The position numbers and the translations under genes were made by a program. 38,062 bases of DNA from NCBI GenBank assembly GCA_017985935.1, contig JAGNWT010000036.1, forward strand, positions 1 through 38,062, read 5' to 3'. Under the pieces are notes generated by a model. That model saw only the letters and a program-made list of their open reading frames with translations, had not been told where the DNA came from and ran no database searches. The stretch is from Anaerolineales bacterium (GTDB taxonomy: Bacteria > Chloroflexota > Anaerolineae > Anaerolineales > Villigracilaceae). Positions 31,277 through 38,062 of the stretch are shown here, piece by piece. The first letter of the stretch is position 1. Every line of letters begins with the position of its first letter.

Positions 31277-32074
31277 GTGTCTTCAATTACGACTGATCAA
31301 GGAATCGTTCATTATGAAGTCTACGGGCGCGGACGCCCTGTAATTCTTCTGCATGGCTGGCTTGGTTCTTGGGGGCTATGGCAGGAAACAATGGCATACC
31401 TTGGCGCTTTTTACCGCACCTATGCTCTCGATTTTTGGGGCTTTGGTGAATCGGGCAAGAAGCGCGAGACCTACGCCGTTTCAGATTTTGTGAGTCTTGT
31501 TAATCAATTCATGGAGCAGCTTGGCATCGTTCATGCACCCCTGGTGGGGCACAGCATGGGCGGTACGGTCTCTCTTTCGGTGGCGATCAACTATCCGGAG
31601 CGTGTGAGCAAAGTGGTCGTGGTGGGATCGCCCATGGTCGGCTCATCCCTTGCGCCTCTTTTGAAACTGGCCGGCTATCGCCCGATCGCATTCATGCTCT
31701 TTAATATGATGGGTGTTTTCCGTTCGGGGATGAGAGTGTACTCTCCTTTCATTTGCAGAGATCCCCGCTTTCCCGATATGATGGACCGCGACCTGTCGCG
31801 CACGACCGTTGAATCTTTTTTGCGTTCCATTGCATCCCTGCGCCGCACTGATCTAACTCCCATGCTGTCGCAGATCAAAGTGCCGGCGATGGGCATGTAT
31901 GGTGACAAGGATGTCATTGTCCATCCGCTGCAATGGCAGCCCATGTTGAAAGGAATTCCGCACACAGTGGTTGAGCGTTTTCCCACTGCGGGGCACTTTC
32001 CCATGCTCGAAGAACCGACCGCATTCAGCCAGAAATTAAAATCATTCCTCGATAAAGAGCCAACTCCTTTATGA
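31277..32074 (+). CDS. Alpha/beta-fold hydrolase
   Basis: A 265-residue cytoplasmic hydrolase starting with GTG. Oxyanion motif LLHGWLGS (24-31), nucleophile elbow GHSMGG (Ser93), acid Asp210 or Asp212 (MYGDKDVI) and His240 (TAGHFPM) give a full triad with a lid at about 125-190. Substrate unknown; esterase or lipase-like activity is plausible given the acyl-reductase-like gene downstream. Its stop overlaps the V4R gene by ATGA. The start is the weakest part of the call, since no strong RBS is visible. Confidence 0.88.
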   Translation: MSSITTDQGIVHYEVYGRGRPVILLHGWLGSWGLWQETMAYLGAFYRTYALDFWGFGESGKKRETYAVSDFVSLVNQFMEQLGIVHAPLVGHSMGGTVSLSVAINYPERVSKVVVVGSPMVGSSLAPLLKLAGYRPIAFMLFNMMGVFRSGMRVYSPFICRDPRFPDMMDRDLSRTTVESFLRSIASLRRTDLTPMLSQIKVPAMGMYGDKDVIVHPLQWQPMLKGIPHTVVERFPTAGHFPMLEEPTAFSQKLKSFLDKEPTPL

Positions 32075-32694
32075 CCGCTGAAACTTTTTTCTATCCGCAG
32101 AAAATGGGCAGGATCATTTTTCAAGGAATGGAGGAAGTGATCGGTCCGGCCGGGCTGGATGCGATCCTTCGTCTCGCGTCTCTCGATCAGTTCGTACAAA
32201 ATTATCCGCCGCCTCACGCCGAGCGGACTTTTTCTTTTGAGCAGGTGAGTTCCATTCAAAACGCCCTTGAGGTGAAGTATGGTCCGCGGGGCGGGCGCGG
32301 GTTGGCATTGCGGTCTGGCCGCGCGTGTTTTACACACGGCATAAAAGAATACGGCTCCATTCTCGGGCTGACGGAGATGGCGTTTCGTCTTTTGCCGCTT
32401 TCAACAAAACTGCATACGGGAGCCAGGGCATTTGCAGAACTTTTCAATAAATATACCGACCAAAAGGTGCGGGTGGAAGAAAAAGACAATAAGATCTTTT
32501 GGCATATTGAGCGCTGCCCCCTCTGCTGGCAAAGAGAAGCCGAAGAACCAGTGTGTCACCTTGCGGTTGGATTGTTGCAAGAGGCGCTGTACTGGGTGAG
32601 CGGTGGCAAGGTGTTTCATGTGGAAGAAACGGAGTGCATTGCCCGGGGAGATGGCATGTGTACCATCGTGATAGACCAGACTCCGCTGTCGTGA
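32071..32694 (+). CDS. V4R (4-vinyl reductase) domain protein
   Basis: A 207-residue protein. The C-terminal V4R domain (about 140-205) has the zinc-ligand pattern CPLCWQ, PVCHLA and, near the end, VEETECIARGDGMC. V4R domains are small-molecule-binding domains, seen in bacteriochlorophyll BchJ, in hydrocarbon-responsive activators and in archaeal regulators. There is no DNA-binding or catalytic domain here, so it may be a ligand sensor or carrier. The preceding hydrolase overlaps its ATG. Confidence 0.82.
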   Translation: MTAETFFYPQKMGRIIFQGMEEVIGPAGLDAILRLASLDQFVQNYPPPHAERTFSFEQVSSIQNALEVKYGPRGGRGLALRSGRACFTHGIKEYGSILGLTEMAFRLLPLSTKLHTGARAFAELFNKYTDQKVRVEEKDNKIFWHIERCPLCWQREAEEPVCHLAVGLLQEALYWVSGGKVFHVEETECIARGDGMCTIVIDQTPLS

Positions 32695-32764
32695 CCAGCC
32701 TGCAAACCCGGTCTGCCTCGCTTATCAGTTTTGTTACTTGAGCTGACTGCCCCATACTTTGATT

Positions 32765-32770
32765 TATAAT
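32765..32770 (+). promoter_or_regulatory. -10 box of the beta-helix/acyl-reductase-like genes
   Basis: TATAAT ends 8 nt before the ATG at 32779. No RBS and no convincing -35, again the leaderless pattern. Confidence 0.45.
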
Positions 32771-32778
32771 CAAAAGAT

Positions 32779-34056
32779 ATGTTGAAGATCATCCTTCACG
32801 CCCAGAATCCGATCATGCCGTTTTGTGAACCTGCGCGTGAATTGCGAATCCAAAATTCCCCGCTCTGGCTTAATCAACGCAATCTGCTCGCTCCTTATGT
32901 GACGCGAGAAATGGAACTGAAACAGAACGAACCGTTACAGCCGGTCCGTGAACCTACCATTGTTTATCGCGACAACTTATTTTTCGACAAACCTTACATT
33001 GAAGCGTTCATGGAGGAAGCCATTAAGCGCAACCGCCCGGTGCGTGCCGCTTTCCGCTCGGACGACCTGGCTTTCCGCGAACACGCCTTGCCCCTCTCAC
33101 GTTCATATACTCCCGCAGGGAGTTTGCACCTTGCCGACCTCTGGTATTACCCCGATGGTCCCAAAGCCGGGGTTGAGCCTCTGGTCATTGATATGAAGGC
33201 GCGCGAGATCGGCTACTACCATGTACCGACCTACATGGCCGATCAGACCGGAGATTTGGTCTTTCAAGTACCGCTCCGCTCTTTGATCGCCATTGACTCA
33301 TGGGTGCATGTTTTTATTGCTGATATGGTGTTCGGTCAATTTTCGCGCGGGGCGCGTTTTGAAAACAGGGCGAGCGAAGAACTTTCCTTTAAATTGAAGA
33401 TACTTGGCAAAGCCATTTATGAAGGACGACAGGTATTGGAATGTTCTGAGGCGGTTCAGATTGGCAAGAACTGTGTGATCGACCCGAGTGCGGTCATCAA
33501 GGGACCGGCGCTTATTGGCGATAACGTGACCATCAACGCCGGCGCAGTGATCGACAACAGCATTATTGGGAACAACGTCAATGTGGGGCAGGGAGCGCAG
33601 GTGATGCTTTCGGTGGTGGGCGATGGGGCATTCCTCCCTTTCCGCGCATCATTGTTCATGACCACCATGATGGAGAACAGCATGTTGGCGCAGAACACCT
33701 GCCTGCAAATGTGCGTCATTGGCAGGAACACCTTCATTGGCGCCGGATCGACCTGGACCGATTACAACCTGATCCCCGCTCCCATCCGCGCCCGCGATGG
33801 AAACGGCAAATTGAGCATCTCCAACCGCCCGGTGATGGGAGGCTGTGTGGGACATAATTGCCGCATCGGCGCCGGCATGATCGTTTATCCGGCGCGTACG
33901 ATCGAATCAGATGTGGTGCTGGCGGCTTCCAACGAGCGGCGCGTGATCGACCGCGACATTGCCTTTGCAGACAGCGACCATCACCGCCTGAAACTTTCTC
34001 ATTTGCACCAGACACCATATCATAAGGATTCGCAGGCAGACTCAGAATCTTGGTAA
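32779..34056 (+). CDS. Left-handed beta-helix (hexapeptide-repeat) protein
   Basis: A 425-residue protein. Residues about 1-205 have no recognised domain. From about 225 to 385 come hexapeptide repeats ([LIV]-G-x-x-x-x) such as IGKNCVIDPSAVIKG, LIGDNVTINAGAVID and IGNNVNVGQGA, interrupted by a loop (about 290-310), as in the C-terminal part of GlmU-type acyltransferases and nucleotidyltransferases. No GlmU uridylyltransferase motif is seen. Lies 6 bp ahead of the acyl-reductase-like gene, so it probably acts in the same pathway. It might be an acyltransferase or a scaffold. Confidence 0.8.
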   Translation: MLKIILHAQNPIMPFCEPARELRIQNSPLWLNQRNLLAPYVTREMELKQNEPLQPVREPTIVYRDNLFFDKPYIEAFMEEAIKRNRPVRAAFRSDDLAFREHALPLSRSYTPAGSLHLADLWYYPDGPKAGVEPLVIDMKAREIGYYHVPTYMADQTGDLVFQVPLRSLIAIDSWVHVFIADMVFGQFSRGARFENRASEELSFKLKILGKAIYEGRQVLECSEAVQIGKNCVIDPSAVIKGPALIGDNVTINAGAVIDNSIIGNNVNVGQGAQVMLSVVGDGAFLPFRASLFMTTMMENSMLAQNTCLQMCVIGRNTFIGAGSTWTDYNLIPAPIRARDGNGKLSISNRPVMGGCVGHNCRIGAGMIVYPARTIESDVVLAASNERRVIDRDIAFADSDHHRLKLSHLHQTPYHKDSQADSESW

Positions 34057-34062
34057 CACTAC

Positions 34063-35157
34063 ATGGATAGCTTCGCATTCATCATACATCCCATCGATCC
34101 CAAACGAGATGTCAGCCGTAAATTCCCCTTGCTGGGGCGCATCCTCAATGAAAAGCAGATAGATTTTTTCTCAACCTTTTTTCCACCTATTTACATATCA
34201 GAGATCGAGGGCATTACCTCAAAATCCACAGGGAAATCTGTAAAAGGATGGTTCCTGGCATGTCCGTACACTCCGCGCCGCATGATGGAGTTGCCTGAGC
34301 GTACAGTCTATCGTAAAATTGTTCAGACCGGACGGATGGCCGAAAAACTTGGTGCAAACATCCTCGGGCTGGGAGCGTTCACCTCAGTCGTTGGCGACGC
34401 CGGAGTGACCATAGCCAACTCGCTCGATATTCCCGTCACCACCGGCGACTCGTTCACCATTGCAATGGCTGTGCAAGCCATTCGGGAAGCAGCCCGGGTG
34501 ATGGAGATTAAAATAGAAGACGCGACTGTGGCTGTAGTTGGCGCAACCGGCGCCATCGGTCGGGTCTGCGCTGAACTGATAGCTGGTCAGGCAGCCCGGA
34601 CATTGCTTGTGGCTCGAGATGAGAAAAAACTCGAAGCTCTACGAGACAGGATAAAGGTCCAGGCAAGAAGCGAGCTTGTGATCAGCACAAAAATGGATGT
34701 ATTGAAGGATGCGCAGTTGATCCTGACCGTAACAAGTTCCATTCACGATGTGATCCATCCGCAGCACCTGCAGCCGGGTAGTGTAGTATGCGATGTGGCA
34801 CGCCCCCGTGATGTTTCTGCAATGGTGGCATCGGTGAGAGATGATATATTAGTTATTGATGGTGGTATGGTGGATGTTCCCGGCCCCGTGAATTTCCACT
34901 TTAACTTCGGCTTCCCAGAGGGAAAAGTGTATGCCTGCATGGCAGAGACGATCGCCCTGGCACTGGAAGGCCGATTTGAAGATTACACGGTGGGCAGGGA
35001 TATTACCATTGAAAGAGTAAGGGACATCACAGCCATTGCCGAACGGCATGGCTTCCGAATGAGCGGTTTCCGCTCGTTCGAGCGTGAAGTGACCGAGCAA
35101 CAGATCGAAACCGTTCTGCGCAATGCCCGCAGCCATACGCGGCGTTTCGCGCAGTGA
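34063..35157 (+). CDS. Homologue of cyanobacterial acyl-ACP reductase
   Basis: A 364-residue reductase resembling cyanobacterial long-chain fatty acyl-ACP reductase, which makes fatty aldehydes from acyl-ACP with NADPH. Matches include LGLGAFTSVV, TTGDSFT-x-AMAVQAI, the Rossmann motif VVGATGAIGR (158-167), DVARPRDVS and YACMAETIALALEGRFEDYTVGR. The Cys292 of YACMAE aligns with the acyl-thioester Cys of the cyanobacterial enzyme (remembered as Cys294). The N-terminal 50 residues differ. No aldehyde-deformylating oxygenase is visible here, so alkane formation is not implied; the aldehyde may become alcohol, wax or ether lipid. Six bp after the beta-helix gene; no clear RBS. Confidence 0.8.
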   Translation: MDSFAFIIHPIDPKRDVSRKFPLLGRILNEKQIDFFSTFFPPIYISEIEGITSKSTGKSVKGWFLACPYTPRRMMELPERTVYRKIVQTGRMAEKLGANILGLGAFTSVVGDAGVTIANSLDIPVTTGDSFTIAMAVQAIREAARVMEIKIEDATVAVVGATGAIGRVCAELIAGQAARTLLVARDEKKLEALRDRIKVQARSELVISTKMDVLKDAQLILTVTSSIHDVIHPQHLQPGSVVCDVARPRDVSAMVASVRDDILVIDGGMVDVPGPVNFHFNFGFPEGKVYACMAETIALALEGRFEDYTVGRDITIERVRDITAIAERHGFRMSGFRSFEREVTEQQIETVLRNARSHTRRFAQ

Positions 35158-35238
35158 TAATAAAATCAGAATCTTATTTCTACCGGTGGATTTTTCACAT
35201 GAAAATTGTTCACAAAAAGAACGGTAGAGGAGGCCCCA

Positions 35239-36150
35239 ATGGGTAATGCCCGCCTTTTGGTAGTGGAAGATGATATCGATATCGCCAACATGCTCAAGAT
35301 CTACTTCACAGGTCTTCAATATGAAGTGGATATAGCAAACCGTGGACTGGATGCGCTGGAGAAGACCAAGCATGTTCTGCCGCACCTCATTGTTCTGGAT
35401 ATCATGCTGCCAGACATTGATGGTTATGAAGTGTGCCGCAACCTGCGCACCAGCACCCGCACCAGTCACATCCCTGTGATCTTCCTTACTCAAAAAGATG
35501 AACGAAGCGACAAGCTTCAGGGGCTCGAGCTGGGAGCGGATGATTACATCACCAAGCCCTTTGATATTGAAGAATTGAAACTGCGTGTGCAGGGTGCCAT
35601 TCGCCGCTCTGAACGCGAAAGCCTCACAGATCCGCGATCGGGTCTGCCTGCGGGGCGTCTGATCGAAGAACAACTACGCCGCATCATCCGCGAGAAAGGC
35701 TGGGCTTTGCTGGATGTTCGCGCTTCCAATTTCGAAGCGTTCAAAGATGTGTACGGATTTGTAGCCGGAGATGACGTGGTGCGTTTTGCCGCCATGATGA
35801 TCGGCGAAGTGGTGGATGAGCTCGGCACAACGAGCGATTTCATTGGGCATGCCGGCGGTGATAACTTCATCATCATCACCACCAACGACGCCGCGCCCGC
35901 CATCCGCCAGAGATTAAAGGACCGCTTCGCAACCGAAGTGCTCAGTCATTACAACTTTATCGATCGCCAGCAAGGATTTATTCAAGCTCCAACCGCCGAA
36001 GGTGGAGTGGAAAAGGTCGGCTTTATGACCTTGGCCGCTGGGCTGGTATCGCCGAACTTGCAATCCTTCGCTGATATTCGCGAAATCACTGAACTTGCAG
36101 CCGAAGCCCGGCGACAGGATGCTGCATCCAACACTCCTCCTGCCGCCTGA
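35239..36150 (+). CDS. Response regulator with degenerate GGDEF domain
   Basis: A 304-residue protein: receiver domain (about 4-122) with Asp11/Asp12, phospho-site Asp54 (VLDIMLPD) and Lys106 (ITKPFD), then a GGDEF-type domain (about 128-290) beginning LTDPRSGLP. The active-site motif is GGDNF (206-210) instead of GGDEF, so diguanylate cyclase activity is doubtful; it may be a receptor or a protein-interaction module. The start at 35239 has GAGGAGG 5 bp upstream; an in-frame TTG farther up is less likely. The multi-GAF gene follows 17 bp later and may be its sensor. Confidence 0.9.
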   Translation: MGNARLLVVEDDIDIANMLKIYFTGLQYEVDIANRGLDALEKTKHVLPHLIVLDIMLPDIDGYEVCRNLRTSTRTSHIPVIFLTQKDERSDKLQGLELGADDYITKPFDIEELKLRVQGAIRRSERESLTDPRSGLPAGRLIEEQLRRIIREKGWALLDVRASNFEAFKDVYGFVAGDDVVRFAAMMIGEVVDELGTTSDFIGHAGGDNFIIITTNDAAPAIRQRLKDRFATEVLSHYNFIDRQQGFIQAPTAEGGVEKVGFMTLAAGLVSPNLQSFADIREITELAAEARRQDAASNTPPAA

Positions 36151-36167
36151 GAGGGTAAGTTTTTGCC

Positions 36168-38062
36168 ATGTTCCCCGGATTAGGCATTAGCCTGGTAATC
36201 GCCGGACTAGTATTCATTTTACTGGTTTGGCTTGTTCTGCGCGTATCGCCGCGTATGCAAGCCCCGGCCCCGCAGGCTGATAACCGATCTCTCTCCTACC
36301 CCGAAACATCAAAATCGAATGACTCTGTGATCCTGCTTCAGCCCGGCGGACGGGTGGAGCACATGACCGATTCTGCGCGTATGCTCTTTGACCTGCGCGA
36401 AGACGAACCGTACGACCTGGAGCGGCTTGCGCGCCGTGTGCGCCCTTCAGACGACTTCCTTGATCTTTGCGCCAGCCCCGGGCAAAAGCGGGTTTCTCTT
36501 TCCGGCAAGGTGGTTGAGATCGCCTCCTTTGAAGTGCCGGGCGTGTACCCCATGATGCTGCTTTCTCTACGGGAGAAAGATCTTGCCCCCGCGCTTGAGC
36601 AAGGCAACGAAGCTTCCGATGAAATTTTGCAAGTGGTGACCGAGTTCAGTCAATCGATCGCTGCAAGCCTTGACCTTGAAACCACCATGCAATCCATCAT
36701 GGATAATGTCAGCCGGCTTGTCCCATCGGACCTGCTTGAATTAAAACTTTGGAATGCTTCCGACCAGGCATTGATCCCTTATCGTTTTACAACTTCTGAA
36801 GAGGGATCGCGCAATGTGGTGACGCGGGCAGTCTCTTCGCAATTTGGCGGTCTTACCGATCAGTTAATGAAGCGCCGCATGCCGATCATGCTGGAAGACG
36901 CGCGCTCACGCCCCGAACTTGCTTCCAACGGCGAATTGCTTTCCATTCAAGCGTACCTGGGTATTCCACTGATTGCGGGCGGAGAATTGGTGGGTACACT
37001 CGAGTCCGGTCAACTCGGCGGCGGGACATTTGGTCAGCATGACCTGAATCTATTATTCCTTGTATCGGGTCAGGCTGCGGTCGCGATCCGTAATGCCAAG
37101 TTATATGAAGAAGAACAAAAACGAGTTGCCGAACTTGCAGGGCTCGCCAACCTTAATCAGACTCTTGGAACGGTGCGCGATATGCAAGATCTCTTCGCGC
37201 GGCTGGTGGGCAGCATCACTCCGCTGTTCGTTGCCGAGGTTGTCGGCTTCCTTCTTTATGATGATGAGAAGCGAACGCTTGAAGGAAAGATCCCATTTCA
37301 GGGACTTCCCTCACACCTTGTTGAGATCTACCGCGCCGATGTTCCCGCGGGCAGCCCCGCCGACAAAGTGATCTCCACCCAGGAGCCCATCATTACCCTG
37401 CACCCTGCCGGCGATGAGACCTGGCGTGTGCTGGGGCTTTCGGATATTGCCCTGGCGGCGAGCATGCACAGCACTGCATTGATGCCGCTCCTTTCTTCGG
37501 GACGGATGCTCGGTTACCTGCAAGTGGGTCATTATCATCAAAGGGGCGCTTCCTTCTTTTCACCGGAAGAGATCCGCTTGATGAGCATTGTGGCAAATCA
37601 AGCCGCGGCGATCATTGAAAATGTTTTGCTGGTTCAGCAGGCGCGCGCCCGTGCTCAACGCGCAGACTCCTTGCGCCGTATCGCCAGCCTTTCGGGTTCA
37701 TCTGCCAAGCTGGAAGAGATCCTGAAATACTCGGTGCAGGAGTTGGCGAATCTGTTCCAGGCGGATGCAGGCGCGATCTTCCTGATGGATGAAACACGCG
37801 GAGAACTTCGCTTGCGCCGTGAATCGACCTTCGGTGTATCGGATGAAGTAAGCAGTTCCTTTCTTCAAATATTTGTCGATGACCCCAGTTACCGGTTAAC
37901 CGTATCCGGCAGTCAGCGATCCTTCCTATCGGGTCGGTTGAGCGCAGACCGCCGCATCCTGCCTGCCTATCGTCCATTGGCGACCGCCCTGCGCATGGAG
38001 TCGGTGATGGTGGTTCCGCTCATCTCGCAAGATCGCGGTATCGGTGAGTTGATGCTTGGGAG
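36168..38062 (+). CDS. Multi-GAF sensor protein, 3' end beyond the window
   Basis: Open reading frame from the ATG at 36168 to the window edge, 631 residues so far. One N-terminal membrane helix (about 4-26), a PAS-like region (about 50-130), then three GAF-like regions: about 150-305 (EILQVVTEFSQSIAASLDL ... LGIPLIAGGELVGTLESG), about 320-485 (GLANLNQTL ... LMPLLSSGRMLGYLQVG) and about 500-631 (RIASLSGSSAKLEEILKYSV ... VMVVPLISQDRGIGELMLG). This order is typical of the input part of a histidine kinase or GGDEF protein whose output domain is off the window. Probably co-transcribed with the preceding response regulator. Confidence 0.9.
   Translation, partial: MFPGLGISLVIAGLVFILLVWLVLRVSPRMQAPAPQADNRSLSYPETSKSNDSVILLQPGGRVEHMTDSARMLFDLREDEPYDLERLARRVRPSDDFLDLCASPGQKRVSLSGKVVEIASFEVPGVYPMMLLSLREKDLAPALEQGNEASDEILQVVTEFSQSIAASLDLETTMQSIMDNVSRLVPSDLLELKLWNASDQALIPYRFTTSEEGSRNVVTRAVSSQFGGLTDQLMKRRMPIMLEDARSRPELASNGELLSIQAYLGIPLIAGGELVGTLESGQLGGGTFGQHDLNLLFLVSGQAAVAIRNAKLYEEEQKRVAELAGLANLNQTLGTVRDMQDLFARLVGSITPLFVAEVVGFLLYDDEKRTLEGKIPFQGLPSHLVEIYRADVPAGSPADKVISTQEPIITLHPAGDETWRVLGLSDIALAASMHSTALMPLLSSGRMLGYLQVGHYHQRGASFFSPEEIRLMSIVANQAAAIIENVLLVQQARARAQRADSLRRIASLSGSSAKLEEILKYSVQELANLFQADAGAIFLMDETRGELRLRRESTFGVSDEVSSSFLQIFVDDPSYRLTVSGSQRSFLSGRLSADRRILPAYRPLATALRMESVMVVPLISQDRGIGELMLG

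Noticed and set aside
1..38062. CRISPR array, insertion sequence or prophage
   Set aside because: No regularly spaced direct repeats, transposase, integrase or phage structural genes were seen; the Ig repeats at 600-2178 are coding repeats.

Overview
The window looks like a chromosomal segment of a Chloroflexota bacterium, most likely class Anaerolineae. This is inferred from gene content: a DUF4388 protein beside a conservon-type small GTPase, V4R and multi-GAF sensor proteins, large Ig-repeat surface proteins, and many multihaem cytochromes anchored by lipid or single helices, with no outer-membrane porin genes. Several genes have a TATAAT-like -10 box 6-9 nt before the ATG, which would give leaderless mRNAs. 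No rRNA or unambiguous marker gene is present, so the assignment is tentative.

Layout. (1) 1-5640: the 5' part of a tRNA-Ala gene on the minus strand with a strong promoter, then an AT-rich block with a 1471-residue Ig-repeat surface protein ending in a polymorphic-toxin-like domain, a probable immunity gene and a small membrane protein. (2) 5851-9943: panB-panE (pantothenate synthesis), a secreted zinc-ribbon membrane protein, a small helical protein with its own promoter and terminator, and surE. (3) 10003-11973: a two-gene restriction-modification unit, then tRNA-Arg(GCG) divergent from tRNA-Gly(TCC) and tRNA-Ile2(CAT); the two tRNA units have back-to-back promoters. (4) 12016-17797: an Lnt-like membrane nitrilase, a NarL-type two-component pair, a YgjV/CGNR-regulator pair flanked by a decayed copy of the response-regulator 3' end, and a lipoprotein polysaccharide deacetylase. 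(5) 17812-29600: a minus-strand respiratory locus of nine genes. (6) 29813-38062: a plus-strand signalling and lipid-like cluster: DUF4388 protein, CvnD-like GTPase, alpha/beta hydrolase, V4R protein, left-handed beta-helix protein, a homologue of cyanobacterial acyl-ACP reductase, a response regulator with a degenerate GGDEF domain, and a multi-GAF sensor running off the window.

The respiratory locus is the most striking part. Five multihaem cytochromes carry 44 haem-binding motifs (9+9+9+7+10). They accompany two cytochrome b proteins, a four-cluster ferredoxin with a Tat signal, an NrfD/HybB-type quinone-reactive membrane protein and a small lysine-rich membrane protein. Each nine-haem cytochrome is translationally coupled to a cytochrome b, and the pair is duplicated. 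The ten-haem lipoprotein is a tandem duplication of a five-haem unit, each half with a calcium-loop-like motif. No molybdopterin catalytic subunit and no CXXCK site is encoded here. A reasonable model is quinol oxidation by the cytochrome b and NrfD modules with electron transfer through the multihaem proteins to a surface acceptor or partner enzyme. A Crp/Fnr-like palindrome about 64 bp upstream of the predicted start of the ten-haem transcript suggests redox or metabolite control. The terminal acceptor cannot be deduced from sequence.
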